64,000 nucleotides of DNA, taken from Anastatus disparis (Eukaryota; Arthropoda; Insecta; Hymenoptera; Eupelmidae). Positions 9,829 to 20,835 of the stretch are shown here, one piece after another. Under the pieces are notes generated by a model. The model searched no databases, was not told where the DNA came from, and worked only from the letters and a program-made list of their open reading frames with translations. The position numbers and the translations under genes are program-made. Position 1 is the stretch's first letter, and the number at the start of each line of letters is the position of its first letter. The DNA is taken from positions 5,157,501 through 5,221,500 of the forward strand of contig JAFFSR010000301.1 of the NCBI GenBank assembly GCA_017163975.1, written 5' to 3'.

Positions 9829-12184
9829 CGTCCGAGGCCGCGAGGCTTCGGCCCCCGAAGCCAAGAACGTACACATGAATACAACAATAAAAAAATTATT
9901 AAAATTAAGTCCCTAAAGTGTAATTGGTACTCTTTGTGTACCTACACGAGCCGATGCCCGTCCTATCTTACAAAATTTCTAGCTTTTTCTATTTGTTTTG
10001 TGTTGGTGTTGTGTCGTTTGCGTACTAATTTATTCCACTGTTTATTTTTAAGTACTTTTTTTTTCATTTTAACTACAAATTTATGGTCTCTCTCTTTTTT
10101 TCAAAAAGATATATGATATTTATAATAGAATATTTTACAAAATTGTACAAAAATTAAAATGAATTTTAAATTATTAAAGAATACAGCTTTAAATACAAAA
10201 TTCATTATCTTTTTTCTAATGTTAAAAGATGTTTCTTTTGGAGATACAAGTGCGCATCATGTTGCACTCTTGATAAGATAAGAAGCCTTTCACATCACGA
10301 AATGTACTCTTCCTCGGATGATATTTAATTTTATTTTAAAGTGATTTAAAGAACCTTCTACTTGTTTTTGTGTGGGTTTGAAGCGGGATTCGAACGTGGA
10401 TTCAAACTCCTTTTTTGTTGAATTTTTCATGATAAAATTTGTACATGATTTTCAGTAATTGTATGATTTATCTGAAACAAAACTAACTTATTAGTGGAAA
10501 AGGGTCCCCCCTCTATTTCTAATTGTTTAACCGTCATTTATCTGTTTATTTTTTTTATTCCTCCTTCCTTATAAAATACTTTTTTTTTTTATTAAATTGA
10601 TCACTGATTAATATTCTATCATGTATCCTCAAAGCTGCGTCTTACAAAAAAAATTTATTTATTAACTCTATGTGTTTTCTTGACGCTTTTGTTAATCTTT
10701 TTTTTTTTTTTTTTTATTGTTAACATTATCGTTTAAGAAGCGCCGCGTCAACTAGAATATGGCTACGGTTTCGACCACGATTGGCTTGATAATCGCCTTT
10801 TTTTCTAAAATTTTACTTTGCTTTCAGTATTTTCTATGTGTTATTATTTTAATTTTAATTTTATAAGCGATGTTATTCAACTCAAAAAACTCATTGGATT
10901 TTCATTTTACTTCTTTTTCGAACAAATTTATAAAGGATACTTGCGTTCGATTCCCATAGGTTTTTGGGATATGTTCGGTTGTTAAGGTGATATATTTTTT
11001 TTCCAGATCTTAGTCCTTTAGCTGAGTTCTTAATGATTTATAATTATTATTAGTATTCAACTTCTTTTATCACGAAGTTGATAACACATGCATATAATAG
11101 TTCACTGTATTTAACAGTCTTTTTTTGCTTTTTTTTCTATTTTTTTTTGCATGTTTTATTTGATCAAACTATTGCATGTCATGTTGCTTTATTTACAACA
11201 TAGAGAAGATTTACTTCTCGTTATAATTTTTATTTACATTTTATTTATTCTTTTTCTTTGAACTCATGCCTGTTATTACCTTATTTTTTTTATTCATTGG
11301 ACTTTTATTTTCTGTAAGGGGTAAGGGGTAAAAGGATACTCATAGAGAATCTTAGGCGAGATCCTGCATTTCTTTTATAGTTGTTATTATTATTTGAGTT
11401 GCCTAACTTTTGCTAATATTACAATTTTGTTGATAATAAAAATATTTTAATCACAATTATCCTCAAAAACGATTAGCTAATCTATTATTTTTATTTATTA
11501 GTAAAAAACGTTTCTTTTCTCTTGCGGCCAATTCTTTTGACGCTTTGCTGTACAACTAAATCTTATCTACTAATTATTTTTCTTATTTATTTTTTGCTTT
11601 TTTCCAAAAAATATTTGATTCTTTTTTTGCTTAAACAATATTTGTTGAAACGTCGCACCTTTAAGGATATCTTATTATTCTCATTCCTTAATTTCAACCA
11701 TTATTATTAATTTTCATTTTTTTATATATTTTCTATTTTCTTCTGTAAAATAAGCAGTGATCATATGTCGTTCTTTCTTTTTCCTCGTCCGAAGGCTGCG
11801 TAAAAAGAAAAAAAATAAAGCTTTTTGCTATATCTTAATAATTTTAATTGTATTCCTTCAAAAGGAAAGAGGTTTTATGTTATACTAGTTACTCGTTGGT
11901 TTTATCTGTTTGATTCTATTCGCATTTTTAGCATTATATTGTTTCGCGTGGTTTATTTTTTCGATTTTAAAAGGCCCTCCGTATTGAACATTGTGTTTTT
12001 CTTTTTGCTCTTGCTTTAATAAATATACGTTTTCTCCTTTTCAAAAATTTTTGGTATTTAATTTAACATAATTCTGCAATGGTTCCGAGGACTCGTTATC
12101 TAGTAGCTTCTAAGGTGCTTTCTCGCGCGGCGGCCTTGCATTCTTCACAAGGCAACGCTCGGCCGCATCACTTATCTTATGTGA
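9829..12184. other. Long non-coding 3' region of Gypsy A
   Basis: This 2.36-kb stretch lies between pol stop and 3' LTR and is T-rich on the plus strand with many T runs (for example 10700-10716). No minus-strand ORF of 60 or more codons exists here, which is where an integrase or env would normally be. A short hairpin GGCTTCGG/CCGAAGCC lies at 9848-9866. Confidence 0.7.
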
Positions 12185-15100
12185 TTAACTCTTTTCTCTT
12201 TGCGCTAGTAAGTCTGTCGTAGGTGTAATAGGAGTAGCTGGTTTGTTGATATTATTATCACGTTGTTTATTGTCGTTTTCGCTCGACGCTGTACTTCCTT
12301 CGTTTTCTTTATTATTTTGACGTCTTTTTACAATATTATTTTTCCTCGTATAAAGGTACGGCGTAAAATGCCTTCCTTCTAAATGTAAATGAATAAAATC
12401 GTTCGATCTATTTGCTTTGAAATGACAATATAGCGTTTCATCATAATCTGTTATAAAATGCACGCATATGTTTTGATTAAATTCACAAGAAAATATAAAT
12501 ACACAATCAACATCTGCGTGTCTAGTGTGTGACGTCAAAATAGCTTCTGCTGTCTGCGGGTCTCCGCATGCTCCTAATGATATTGCGTCTAATAAAATAT
12601 CTCTCAATTCATTAGCGGATATTCCTAAAATACATACTTTTATTACTGAGTGAAAAAAACAATTACCGTCTTTCGCTATATTGTCATCCCTTATCAAATC
12701 CAACCAGTGTTGTGCACATTCATCACTTGCATCATATACCTCAAATACACCTGCACCATCATTAAAAGAATTACTCCAACTTATTGGTCCATTTTCGTCA
12801 TCGTATTGTACTGTTTCTATTATATTCATATGCTCATTTTCATCGTCAGTTTTTTCTTCTTCTTCAAGGTCCCGTGACTCAGTCTTATTTAAATTATTTC
12901 TATCTAGTTCTACGTCACTCTCATTCTCTTCCTGCTCCATGCTTTCGTCTTGCGACTCAGATTCACTGACGTCATGCTTATCTCTCTCGCTTTCACTCTC
13001 ACTTATAATTTCTTTCTCTTGATTTTTACTTGTGTCTTGTACCTCAAACTCGTCCTCGAAATATGAGTCCTTGTCTGTTTCACTGTCAATAATTTCGACT
13101 TTAGAACTTATTCTTAATGATTTTTTCTCTTTATATTTTTCTGAGCTTATGTTTGGTACTAATTTGTAGTATTCTCTTGGCATTTGAGGTCGAACTTTTT
13201 CTCGCTCATTAAAATCTGTTTGATTTATTATTTCTTGAAGTACATTGCCTCTTAGCGCTTCTGCTACTTCTCCTGGTGTTTCTTCCCATATATTTATCTG
13301 TACACCTTCTCTACCATTTATCTCTTGTTCTTGCACATCATCTAAAAATCGAGCACGCATTTTTGTTATCATTTCTAAAATCATATTTAATATACTTCCT
13401 CGGCTACTTTCTTTACTTTGTGAAGTGTGTTGTGAATCATCCTGAGTCTCCTTCTCTTTTTCTATTTTGGTGCCGTTGTGTTGAGATGCTTTCGATTTTA
13501 CATTTATTGTCTCTAATGGCGATTCTACGTCACAGCTGTTTCTATTATTTTTCAATATACTTTTATTTTTTGATATTTCGCTCGCTGGCTCATACGTATT
13601 CTTTTCTTTTCTTGATGACACTGCATGTGGCTTATCTACTGGTGTACTCGCTGCAAGGATTCCTTCTCGCATGTTTGTGCTTTTTTGCATATACGCGAGT
13701 TTACCTTCGTCTTGTGCTCGACTTATTATATTTTCAGCTTGAATTAATTTTTTCTGTCTATCTGCTTGACTTTTACGTGTTTTTAACGCTTTCTTATTTC
13801 GCCTTTTCCTTTTGTACGCCGGTCTTTTCCAAGGGTCTTTCTTCCTTTTTGCATGATTCCAATTTTCTTCAGATCTGGTTATACTATTAATTTCTGACTC
13901 GTCACTTGTTTCTTTAATAAAGATTTTCTTTTTAGGATTATCAGAATTTTCTGAACTTGAATCTTCTTCTTTAGTTTTATTCGCATTTTTATTTATTACG
14001 CGTGTAATAAAAATTCTTGCAGGCGGTCCACATTCGCTTGCGTTTGGTTCCTGATTTTCTTGCTTATCTGCTAATTGATACATTTCTGCACGTGGTAATT
14101 CAGGATTTTCTTCACCGTCTGCAATTACTGGATTTCTAGAGAGTGCATCAGCTGCATTATTTTTTCTTCCTGGCCTATACACAACGTCAAATGTATACCC
14201 TCGTAAAGCTGCTTTTAATCTATTGAATCTTAAATCAGGCTTTGCGCTCGTATGAGAATGCTTTAACGGTTGATGATCTGTGACTACTGTGAATTTTGTA
14301 CCGTATAAATAAGGCCTAAATTGTTCTTTTCCAAAAACTGCCAACAATTCTTTGTCATATACAGTATATCTGAGTTCACTTCCTTTTAAACATCGTGAGG
14401 CATATACACAAGGTCGATCTTCGTCGATTTTTCCTTGACTCAATATTGCGCCTATTGCATAATCAGATGCATCTGTTGTTACTATAAATGGCTCGCTTAA
14501 GTTAGGCGTGGCCAGCACAGGCTCCTCGCATAGCTTCTCACGTAACGTGTCAAATGCTATTTGATGTTCTTCTAGCCACAGAAATTTCTCTTTCTTTGAA
14601 CTTAATTTATGTAACGGTCTTGCTATGCTTGCAAAATCTTTTATGAATCGACGATAATAACCAACAAAGCCTAAAAATTGTTTTACTTTCTTTTTACTTG
14701 TAGGTATAGGATAATCATGCACTGCTTCTATCTTTTTAGGGTCTGTTTTGATTTGCCCTTTTCCTACTATATGTCCTAATACCTTCGCCTCGCGTCTTAA
14801 AAATTGACATTTCTTTGGTTCTATTGTTAGATTAGCTTTCTCAATGCGTTTTAAAAATCTTTTAAATCTTACTGCATGCTGTTCTAAATTTTCTGCATGA
14901 ATTATTACATTGTCTAAATAAATTTCTAACTCTGAACCTTGCAAGCCCTGCAAAGCTAGAGCCATAGCCCTACTAAATGCCATAGGTGCTTCACATAACC
15001 CCATAGCCATACGCTTGTATTGATATGTACCCGATGGCCCTAAAAACGCAGTTTTATATGCGTCTTTTGAATCAATCTTTACCTGATAATAGCCGTCTTT

Positions 15101-16315
15101 AAGGTCTACGGCGGTGATATAATTTGCTGATGCTAAATTTTCTAAGATGTCACAAGTTAACGGCAGTGGATAGCAACTTCCCACAGTGATTTCATTTAGT
15201 TGGCGAAAATCTGTCACCAAACGCCAGCGTTTCCTGCCCTGAGGGTCAGGTTTCTTGTTAACTATCCATGCTGGGCTACTATAACTCGACATAGATGGTT
15301 CTATAATATCTTTTTCCAGTAACTTCTCTATTTCTTGCTGCATAATATTTTTTAATGCTATCGGGTAACGGTACGGTTTCACACGAACTGGCTCTTCATG
15401 TGTCGTTTTTATTCTGTGTGTTAAAATATTTGTTGCTGGGAGCAATTCATCGTCTGGACCGAAAACAAAGGGGTTCTCGGATATCAACTCTCTGACGTGC
15501 ATTTTTTCTTCTTCGTTCAAATCTTCCAAGTCTAAAATACTCATTATTTTTTCAACATATTTTATTTCAGCATCAGCACTTTTTTTCTCTGAATTTTGTT
15601 GCGCGTACTCCGACATTGCGCGTCTAATTTTGTTGCAATCGGAAACTTCGTTTTCTTCGCGGTTGCCGTCCTCACCGGCATAAAAATCGTTATCTTTTCT
15701 TATAACTTCGCATGGAAAAGTTTCTATTTCTAGAGTCGGAATTTCGATATTTTTATGATTCGTATTTATACATACTGCATACGCTCTACCATTTTTATTT
15801 TCTGTAATAAAATTTTCAAATAATATTCCAGGCCCTAAATTTTGGAGTGGCACCCAACCTACTTCTACATCACTAATAATAACTTTTGCAGCAATAACGC
15901 GTCTCATTCTTGCGGGAATTTCCACTTTTTCCACCCGCTCAAAGGGAATCGATAATTTTATAAAATCAATGCACTTATGTACGGCATTTATATGTCCGTT
16001 GTGCTCACTAATAGTTTCCCAGCCTAGTAGCCGGTCTGTTTTTACAGGAAAGCTATCTGGGACAATATGGACCTCACACTGTAGTCCTTGAAGAGTCATA
16101 TCTGCTCTTCCTAACGTATACATTTCCCCTGGTACGACGCCTGTAATCTCTAAAATATGCTGCCTATCTATACTTGTATTTTCACTTATACATTTGGCCT
16201 TTATTACGGAAATATCTGCTCCTGAATCAACATAAAATCTTGCGCTATTTTCTTTTGAATTCCGACTTTCCAGTTTGACAATAGGCGGATTACGCCTTGC
16301 GCACGCGAGTTTCAT
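12185..16315 (-). CDS. pol: Gypsy A pol: protease, RT, RNase H, charged linker, OTU-type cysteine protease
   Basis: The single 1376-residue ORF starts at ATG 16315. It has an aspartic protease with DSGADISVI at Asp30. The RT spans about residues 330-520, with LVTDFRQLN, AVDLKDGYYQVKI and a catalytic box YLDN at 466-469, where the family has YxDD. RNase H follows at about 610-725, with TTDASDYAIGAIL and NNAADALSR. Normal Ty3/Gypsy pol would next have an H2C2 zinc finger and DDE integrase; none is seen. Instead there is a roughly 470-residue acidic and basic low-complexity linker with a lysine/arginine-rich patch near 835-875. A compact domain follows at about 1195-1325: DGNCFFHSV with candidate nucleophile Cys1219, and GRHFTPYLY with candidate His1316. 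These match the OTU deubiquitinase signature (D-G-N-C-L/F-F ... H-[YF]). I infer an active-site-bearing OTU peptidase. Substrate and role, such as ubiquitin removal or polyprotein processing, are unknown. Confidence 0.88.
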   Translation of the reverse strand: MKLACARRNPPIVKLESRNSKENSARFYVDSGADISVIKAKCISENTSIDRQHILEITGVVPGEMYTLGRADMTLQGLQCEVHIVPDSFPVKTDRLLGWETISEHNGHINAVHKCIDFIKLSIPFERVEKVEIPARMRRVIAAKVIISDVEVGWVPLQNLGPGILFENFITENKNGRAYAVCINTNHKNIEIPTLEIETFPCEVIRKDNDFYAGEDGNREENEVSDCNKIRRAMSEYAQQNSEKKSADAEIKYVEKIMSILDLEDLNEEEKMHVRELISENPFVFGPDDELLPATNILTHRIKTTHEEPVRVKPYRYPIALKNIMQQEIEKLLEKDIIEPSMSSYSSPAWIVNKKPDPQGRKRWRLVTDFRQLNEITVGSCYPLPLTCDILENLASANYITAVDLKDGYYQVKIDSKDAYKTAFLGPSGTYQYKRMAMGLCEAPMAFSRAMALALQGLQGSELEIYLDNVIIHAENLEQHAVRFKRFLKRIEKANLTIEPKKCQFLRREAKVLGHIVGKGQIKTDPKKIEAVHDYPIPTSKKKVKQFLGFVGYYRRFIKDFASIARPLHKLSSKKEKFLWLEEHQIAFDTLREKLCEEPVLATPNLSEPFIVTTDASDYAIGAILSQGKIDEDRPCVYASRCLKGSELRYTVYDKELLAVFGKEQFRPYLYGTKFTVVTDHQPLKHSHTSAKPDLRFNRLKAALRGYTFDVVYRPGRKNNAADALSRNPVIADGEENPELPRAEMYQLADKQENQEPNASECGPPARIFITRVINKNANKTKEEDSSSENSDNPKKKIFIKETSDESEINSITRSEENWNHAKRKKDPWKRPAYKRKRRNKKALKTRKSQADRQKKLIQAENIISRAQDEGKLAYMQKSTNMREGILAASTPVDKPHAVSSRKEKNTYEPASEISKNKSILKNNRNSCDVESPLETINVKSKASQHNGTKIEKEKETQDDSQHTSQSKESSRGSILNMILEMITKMRARFLDDVQEQEINGREGVQINIWEETPGEVAEALRGNVLQEIINQTDFNEREKVRPQMPREYYKLVPNISSEKYKEKKSLRISSKVEIIDSETDKDSYFEDEFEVQDTSKNQEKEIISESESERDKHDVSESESQDESMEQEENESDVELDRNNLNKTESRDLEEEEKTDDENEHMNIIETVQYDDENGPISWSNSFNDGAGVFEVYDASDECAQHWLDLIRDDNIAKDGNCFFHSVIKVCILGISANELRDILLDAISLGACGDPQTAEAILTSHTRHADVDCVFIFSCEFNQNICVHFITDYDETLYCHFKANRSNDFIHLHLEGRHFTPYLYTRKNNIVKRRQNNKENEGSTASSENDNKQRDNNINKPATPITPTTDLLAQREKS
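12340..12740 (-). other. OTU-like peptidase domain within Gypsy A pol
   Basis: This marks residues about 1195-1325. The conserved DGNCFFHS box with Cys1219 (codon 12659-12661) and GRHFTPY with His1316 (codon 12368-12370) are 97 residues apart, within the normal range for OTU folds. The intervening beta-rich segment includes CVFIFSCEF and ICVHFI. All candidate catalytic residues are intact although gag is decayed. Confidence 0.8.
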
Positions 16316-16464
16316 GTTTATTGTGCGCCTAATTTTTACATGCTCATTATTACTATTATTTAATATATTTTGATTATTATTAATTAATTCCTGCCCGACG
16401 CCTGAGGATTGCGGCGGACATCCTGCTAGTTTAAAGGCTCGTTTATTTTATTACCTTGATTATT

Positions 16465-18509
16465 TTAATTTATCTTTGCGTTCGAATCCCGTTCTTTATC
16501 CGGGTCGCGCGTTTGATTCTCGTTCCTGTTATACTGATATCTCTTGCGACTATTGTCTCTACTACGACCTCTATTAAAACCTATATCATTTCTATTATCA
16601 TTACGTGCATTATTATTATAACGCGGCGGTCCTTGAGCATTATAATCATATTCATTATTGCGTGAGTCATAGTTTCTGTTTCCATTAAACCCACTGTTAA
16701 ATCTGCGATAATTATTTCTGTAATTACTATTAGCATTCACATTGTTATAATTATTATTAGAATTATTTCTGCCATAATTACTATTATCAAAATTTCTATT
16801 GTAATTATTATTATCAAGATTTCTATTGTAATTATTATTATTGAAATTTCAATTGTTATAATTATTTCGCGGCCCACTCGTATAATTCTTGTTATCGTTT
16901 GATTTATTTCTCTTACCGTTATTAACATTTTGTGAATTATTTTTATTTTGCGCATGAATAATACAATTTTCGGCATCATTTCTTAGTATTTGACATTCTG
17001 CCGTCGCGTGCCTCATCTTATCCCAATAAGCGCATTGTATTTTATCATATTTCTTCTTGATGCACGCGCCTTCTTTATGGCCTTCTTTGCACAGTAGCTA
17101 CATTTAACTGCACTTGTACCTGTTTCTATTTTTACAGGCGTAGCTTGCATTGCTTTTATTTGTGCTTCATGCACTTTATTTGTATCTAATGCCTGATGTT
17201 GATTTTACGTTAATTGCATTATATTATTGACATTTGGCTGCGTTAATAATGAGCAGGCTTGCATATTTTTTGCTATAGAATTTATGGGTTGCAAGCCGTT
17301 TATAAATGAGTTTTGCATCTGTGCAAAAAGTCGCGTCTTTTGTTTATTTTCAAAATCAGCTGCAAGTTGTATAGCTTTTCTTAACGTTAGAGGTTTTTCG
17401 CAGCGAACTTGCACGTCTAAGGGTGAAATTAGTCCAAACGAATAATATTGTAATGCATCTCTCTCTATTAGCTACTTTTTTGTTAATCGATCTTGTAAGT
17501 TTAACATGGGCACCGTGTCGTAAATCACTAAAAGTCTATTCAATAAAGCTTGCGTCCGCGCGCCGTAATCTGCTGCCGATTCGCCTTGTTGTTGCGTAAT
17601 TATTTTTAATTGCGTTGATAATTCCTCCATCACTGTTATATTATTATATTGCGCCTCTAAGTCTCTTATCATTGCTTCAATACACTCATATTGCATCAAT
17701 CGCGCTGTAAAAATATCTGCCGCTTTTCCCGTGAGTTTCGTTGCTAACTCGTATATAATAAGAATCTGACAACCTGGTCCAAAACTATTTACTATGTTCC
17801 TTAACACAGAGCAAAATAGGGGTAATTTATCTACACTTCCGTCAAAATATGGAATTTGCCTTATCGCTTGATGTAATGATAATTGAGGTATATTCTGAAA
17901 GTTTGCGCTTTGCATATTTAACATGGGATTTATTTGTTGCGTATTTAATGCGTAATTAGTATTTACCGGTGAGTTTATTGGAAAATTTGGGTTAATTTGA
18001 GTTGGTATCATATTACTCCACGGTTGTGGAATTTGTTGTGGAAAACTCGTGTAATTGTATGGTATCGAAGGATAAACTACCTGGTTCGGGCCCTGGTTCG
18101 CGTATTTTAACCACGTTTTGTTGGTTTTTGAACTTTCCTCCGATTTCGATTTTTGAGTCTCGGTTTCTCTTTTATTTCGTGGGAGCGTACCGTTACTTAC
18201 TATGTTTCTTTCTTTCGTAATATTTAATGATTCTTTTGGTAATTCGAAACCCTGAGTCGCGGCTCTTTTGTATTTTTTATTCAATTCTTTCATTTCTTTC
18301 TCTGACAAATTAACTGTTAAATTTTCATCATATCTCGGAGTGTACATTGGCATGTACACCGTGTTTTGTGACACAGTCGAAAATGATATTCTTTCGTTCC
18401 TGAATTCGGCTAAGATTTCTTCACTACGTGAACCTCTAATAGGAGACAATGAACGTCCTCTACGTCTCGCTTTTCCGTCCTTTTTCGAAAATAAATTAAT
18501 GAGCGACAT
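16465..18509 (-). pseudogene. gag: Gypsy A gag, broken
   Basis: It starts at ATG 18509 (MSLINLFSKK). The first open piece covers 345 codons to TAG at 17472-17474. It includes a capsid-like region with IPYFDGSVDKLPLF and a helix-rich LTGKAADIF segment. The reading frame continues past the stop (VQVRCEKPLTLRKAIQLAA), meets TAA at 17205-17207, and then has a one-base frameshift in the nucleic-acid-binding part. There, C-x2-C ... H ... C zinc knuckles (CSYC..., CAYWDKMRHATAEC) can be discerned around 16990-17110. The tail is Asn/Tyr/Arg-rich with NNNYNRNF-type repeats and a TGA at 16849-16851. Gag would form the virus-like particle and bind RNA. The breaks make it non-functional as it stands. Confidence 0.8.
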
Positions 18510-18522
18510 GCTTGATAATTAA

Positions 18523-19481
18523 GATTTTACAATTTAACTTTTTTCTTAAAATTTGATTTTTTTACTCTTTAAATTACGCGTGAGAAGGCGAAGCGTTTAC
18601 GTTTCCTTATGTGCGCTGATTTTTTTATTCTGATTTACGGAGATTTATTAGTAAATAATGACAATTTATGACATAAAAATGTTTCTACAAATCACGTTAA
18701 TTATGAAATTATTATTAAAATTATTTTCCAATATTTAGACTATAAACTCTTTTTTTCTAACTACGGCAATAACTATTATTTTTTTTATTTTTTATAGAAA
18801 ATTTATTTTATTTTACTAAGAAACCTGATGAAAATTGATAAAAACAAAAATATTTATTTTTCTTTTTCACGTATGCACTTGTTTGAATTATCTCTTTTTT
18901 TTCACAACATTACTTATAATTTTCAAATATTTACTTATTACCGGCTGACACTGCTGGTTCGCGTAATTATATTCACGCACTAATCACTTTTATTTAACGA
19001 ATTTTTTTTTCAAAGTCAATATTCTAACATTATTTGTTTTATTACGAGTTCGCTTTATATTCACTTTAAGAAGCTATAATACCCCTTGGGACACTTTAAT
19101 ATGTATTATTTAATTTCTACTTACTTGTTACAGCAGAGAGTGAGCAGCGTGATAAAAAGCACTCTCATTTCTTTGGATAATATTTTCGGACGTCCTTCCT
19201 TCCTTCCTTCCTTCCTTCCTTCCTCTCGTTCAGATCTTTTGCGTTGCTAACTCGCGACGCGATTTTTCGAAAATATTTAATAAAAAAGAAATTCGCCAAA
19301 AAAAAAAAAGTATTCGCTCGCTGTATTCAATTAATCAAATTATTTCTCTCTCTCTTCCTCAAAAAAAATTCTCTAATTTATCTGACGCGCTTTTTTTGTT
19401 AAGTTTATTTTTTAAAAAATTTTAATTTTTTTGCTAATATCCTCGTTGCGTATCCCACACCGCTGCCACCAAAAAATAATA
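18523..19481 (-). other. Gypsy A 5' leader with candidate primer-binding site
   Basis: This is non-coding sequence between gag and the 5' (right) LTR. Read on the minus strand, eight bases after the LTR comes TGGTGGCAGCGGTGTGGGAT. It begins TGG as primer-binding sites do and loosely resembles tRNA-Leu-type sites (inference). A (CCTT)n microsatellite lies at about 19190-19223. Confidence 0.55.
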
Positions 19482-19813
19482 TGTTACGTGGGATTTACTT
19501 GATACGCACTCCTATGGGGAGTGTGAGGATGCAAAATAAATTAACGAGAGAATTAATATATAGTTGACTGATATTTATTATAAAGCAAATACAGTGAGAG
19601 AGAGACTAGTTACTACTGTGTTCTAGCGCGTTCGGTGATAGTCTCACGCTCGTCGTCGTCTAAAACGACGATGTGAGTCGCGACGAAGTGCCGAATAAGC
19701 ACTTCGCGCATCGTGCGACTCTTGGCCCGGAAACTCGGAGTCGCATTTCTCTGAGTTTCTACCTTATTTTATGTTCTATACTATAATATACGTACAATAT
19801 AATGTACGTAGCA
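19482..19813 (-). repeat. Right LTR of Gypsy A (5' LTR of the element)
   Basis: It begins TGTTACGTGGG, ends ACGTAGCA and is nearly identical to 9495-9828. It should carry the minus-strand promoter. It is followed by the ATAT duplication at 19814-19817. Confidence 0.9.
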
Positions 19814-19817
19814 ATAT

Positions 19818-20835
19818 GTATATATTATATTTATTATTAATAAATAGAAAATTCATTCATTTTAAAAATTGGAGGAATTAAAAATATAAAAGTTTTAAAT
19901 GAAACAAAAATGGATAGTATCAATTTAATTAATGGAAACGAAATGTTTTTAAATGAGGTTATTTTTTTAATTTTTAATATATTTTTTTTCAAATAAATGA
20001 AAAATAAAATAAAAATTTACTTATTTCTTTTTAGTTTCCAGATTAGTAATATAATATTATTATATTTTGTAATTTAAGATAAGTATATTTTTTGATATTA
20101 TATTATAATTAGTTTATATTAAGTTTATTTTTTAATATTATATTTTAAAATAAAATATAATTAAAATTTAAAATACTTATAATTTAATATTTCTTTATAA
20201 ATTAATTAATTATGATTTATTTTATTTTAGATTAATTTAAATATATATTAGAAACAATAAAATAGGTAAGAAAATCATAATAACTAGAGTTATAATTTTA
20301 AAATGAATATATTAAAAATATAATAAATTTATATAAAATCGTTTTTCAAAGAATTAAATTTAATTAAATTGTTTATTTGAATATTAAAAAATTAATATCA
20401 CACTCTTTGTATAAAAAATTTATAATTTGTTATATAATTTATATTATAACCGTTTAAATATAAACAAACGAAAAAGGATATGAATATATTCCTCAAAATA
20501 TTGAAAATATTAGAGAAAAATAAAATAAAAATTATATAACTTTATTTATTTGTATAAAGAGTATAAAAGATTAAATTTTACATTAACAATATAATTTTTA
20601 TTTTTACTTTTTTATAAATAAATGAATTAATAATTATTATAATTTTGATCTTTTCAATTAATAAAAAACTTACAATAACATTTTTACTTTTGACATTTAA
20701 AGAAATGTGAAAAAATTTTTTAAATTTATATTATTTTAAAAGTGGTTATGTAGGGTACCACTTTTATTGTTTAATTTTTCTTTATAAACAAAAAAACCCA
20801 ACGTGCCATTGACAATACCTCGTTAAACTGATAAA
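19818..20835. other. Very AT-rich flank
   Basis: This is the right flank of Gypsy A. A short open stretch near 19910-19960 might be part of the region that originally followed the OB-fold-like gene. Nothing else is supported. Confidence 0.4.

Larger units (their letters stand above)
9495..19813 (-). mobile_element. Gypsy element A (Ty3-type LTR retrotransposon with OTU domain)
   Basis: The element is 10.3 kb and is bounded by LTRs of 334 and 332 bp that differ by about three substitutions and one GA unit. It has TG...CA ends and a 4-bp ATAT duplication. The transcript direction is minus: LTR (right), leader, gag (18509-16465), pol (16315-12185), a 2.36-kb non-coding stretch, LTR (left). The near-identical LTRs imply a young insertion, yet gag has three stops and a frameshift and the RT active site is altered. 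No integrase coding sequence is visible anywhere in it. A candidate primer-binding site lies just inside the right LTR, but no clear polypurine tract is adjacent to the left one. Confidence 0.92.

Noticed and set aside
13276..13890. 204-codon plus-strand ORF
   Set aside because: It is the hydrophobic-looking shadow of the charged linker of Gypsy A pol on the opposite strand.
16456..16979. Ile-rich ORFs on both strands
   Set aside because: They are out-of-frame readings of the Asn/Tyr-rich Gag tail.
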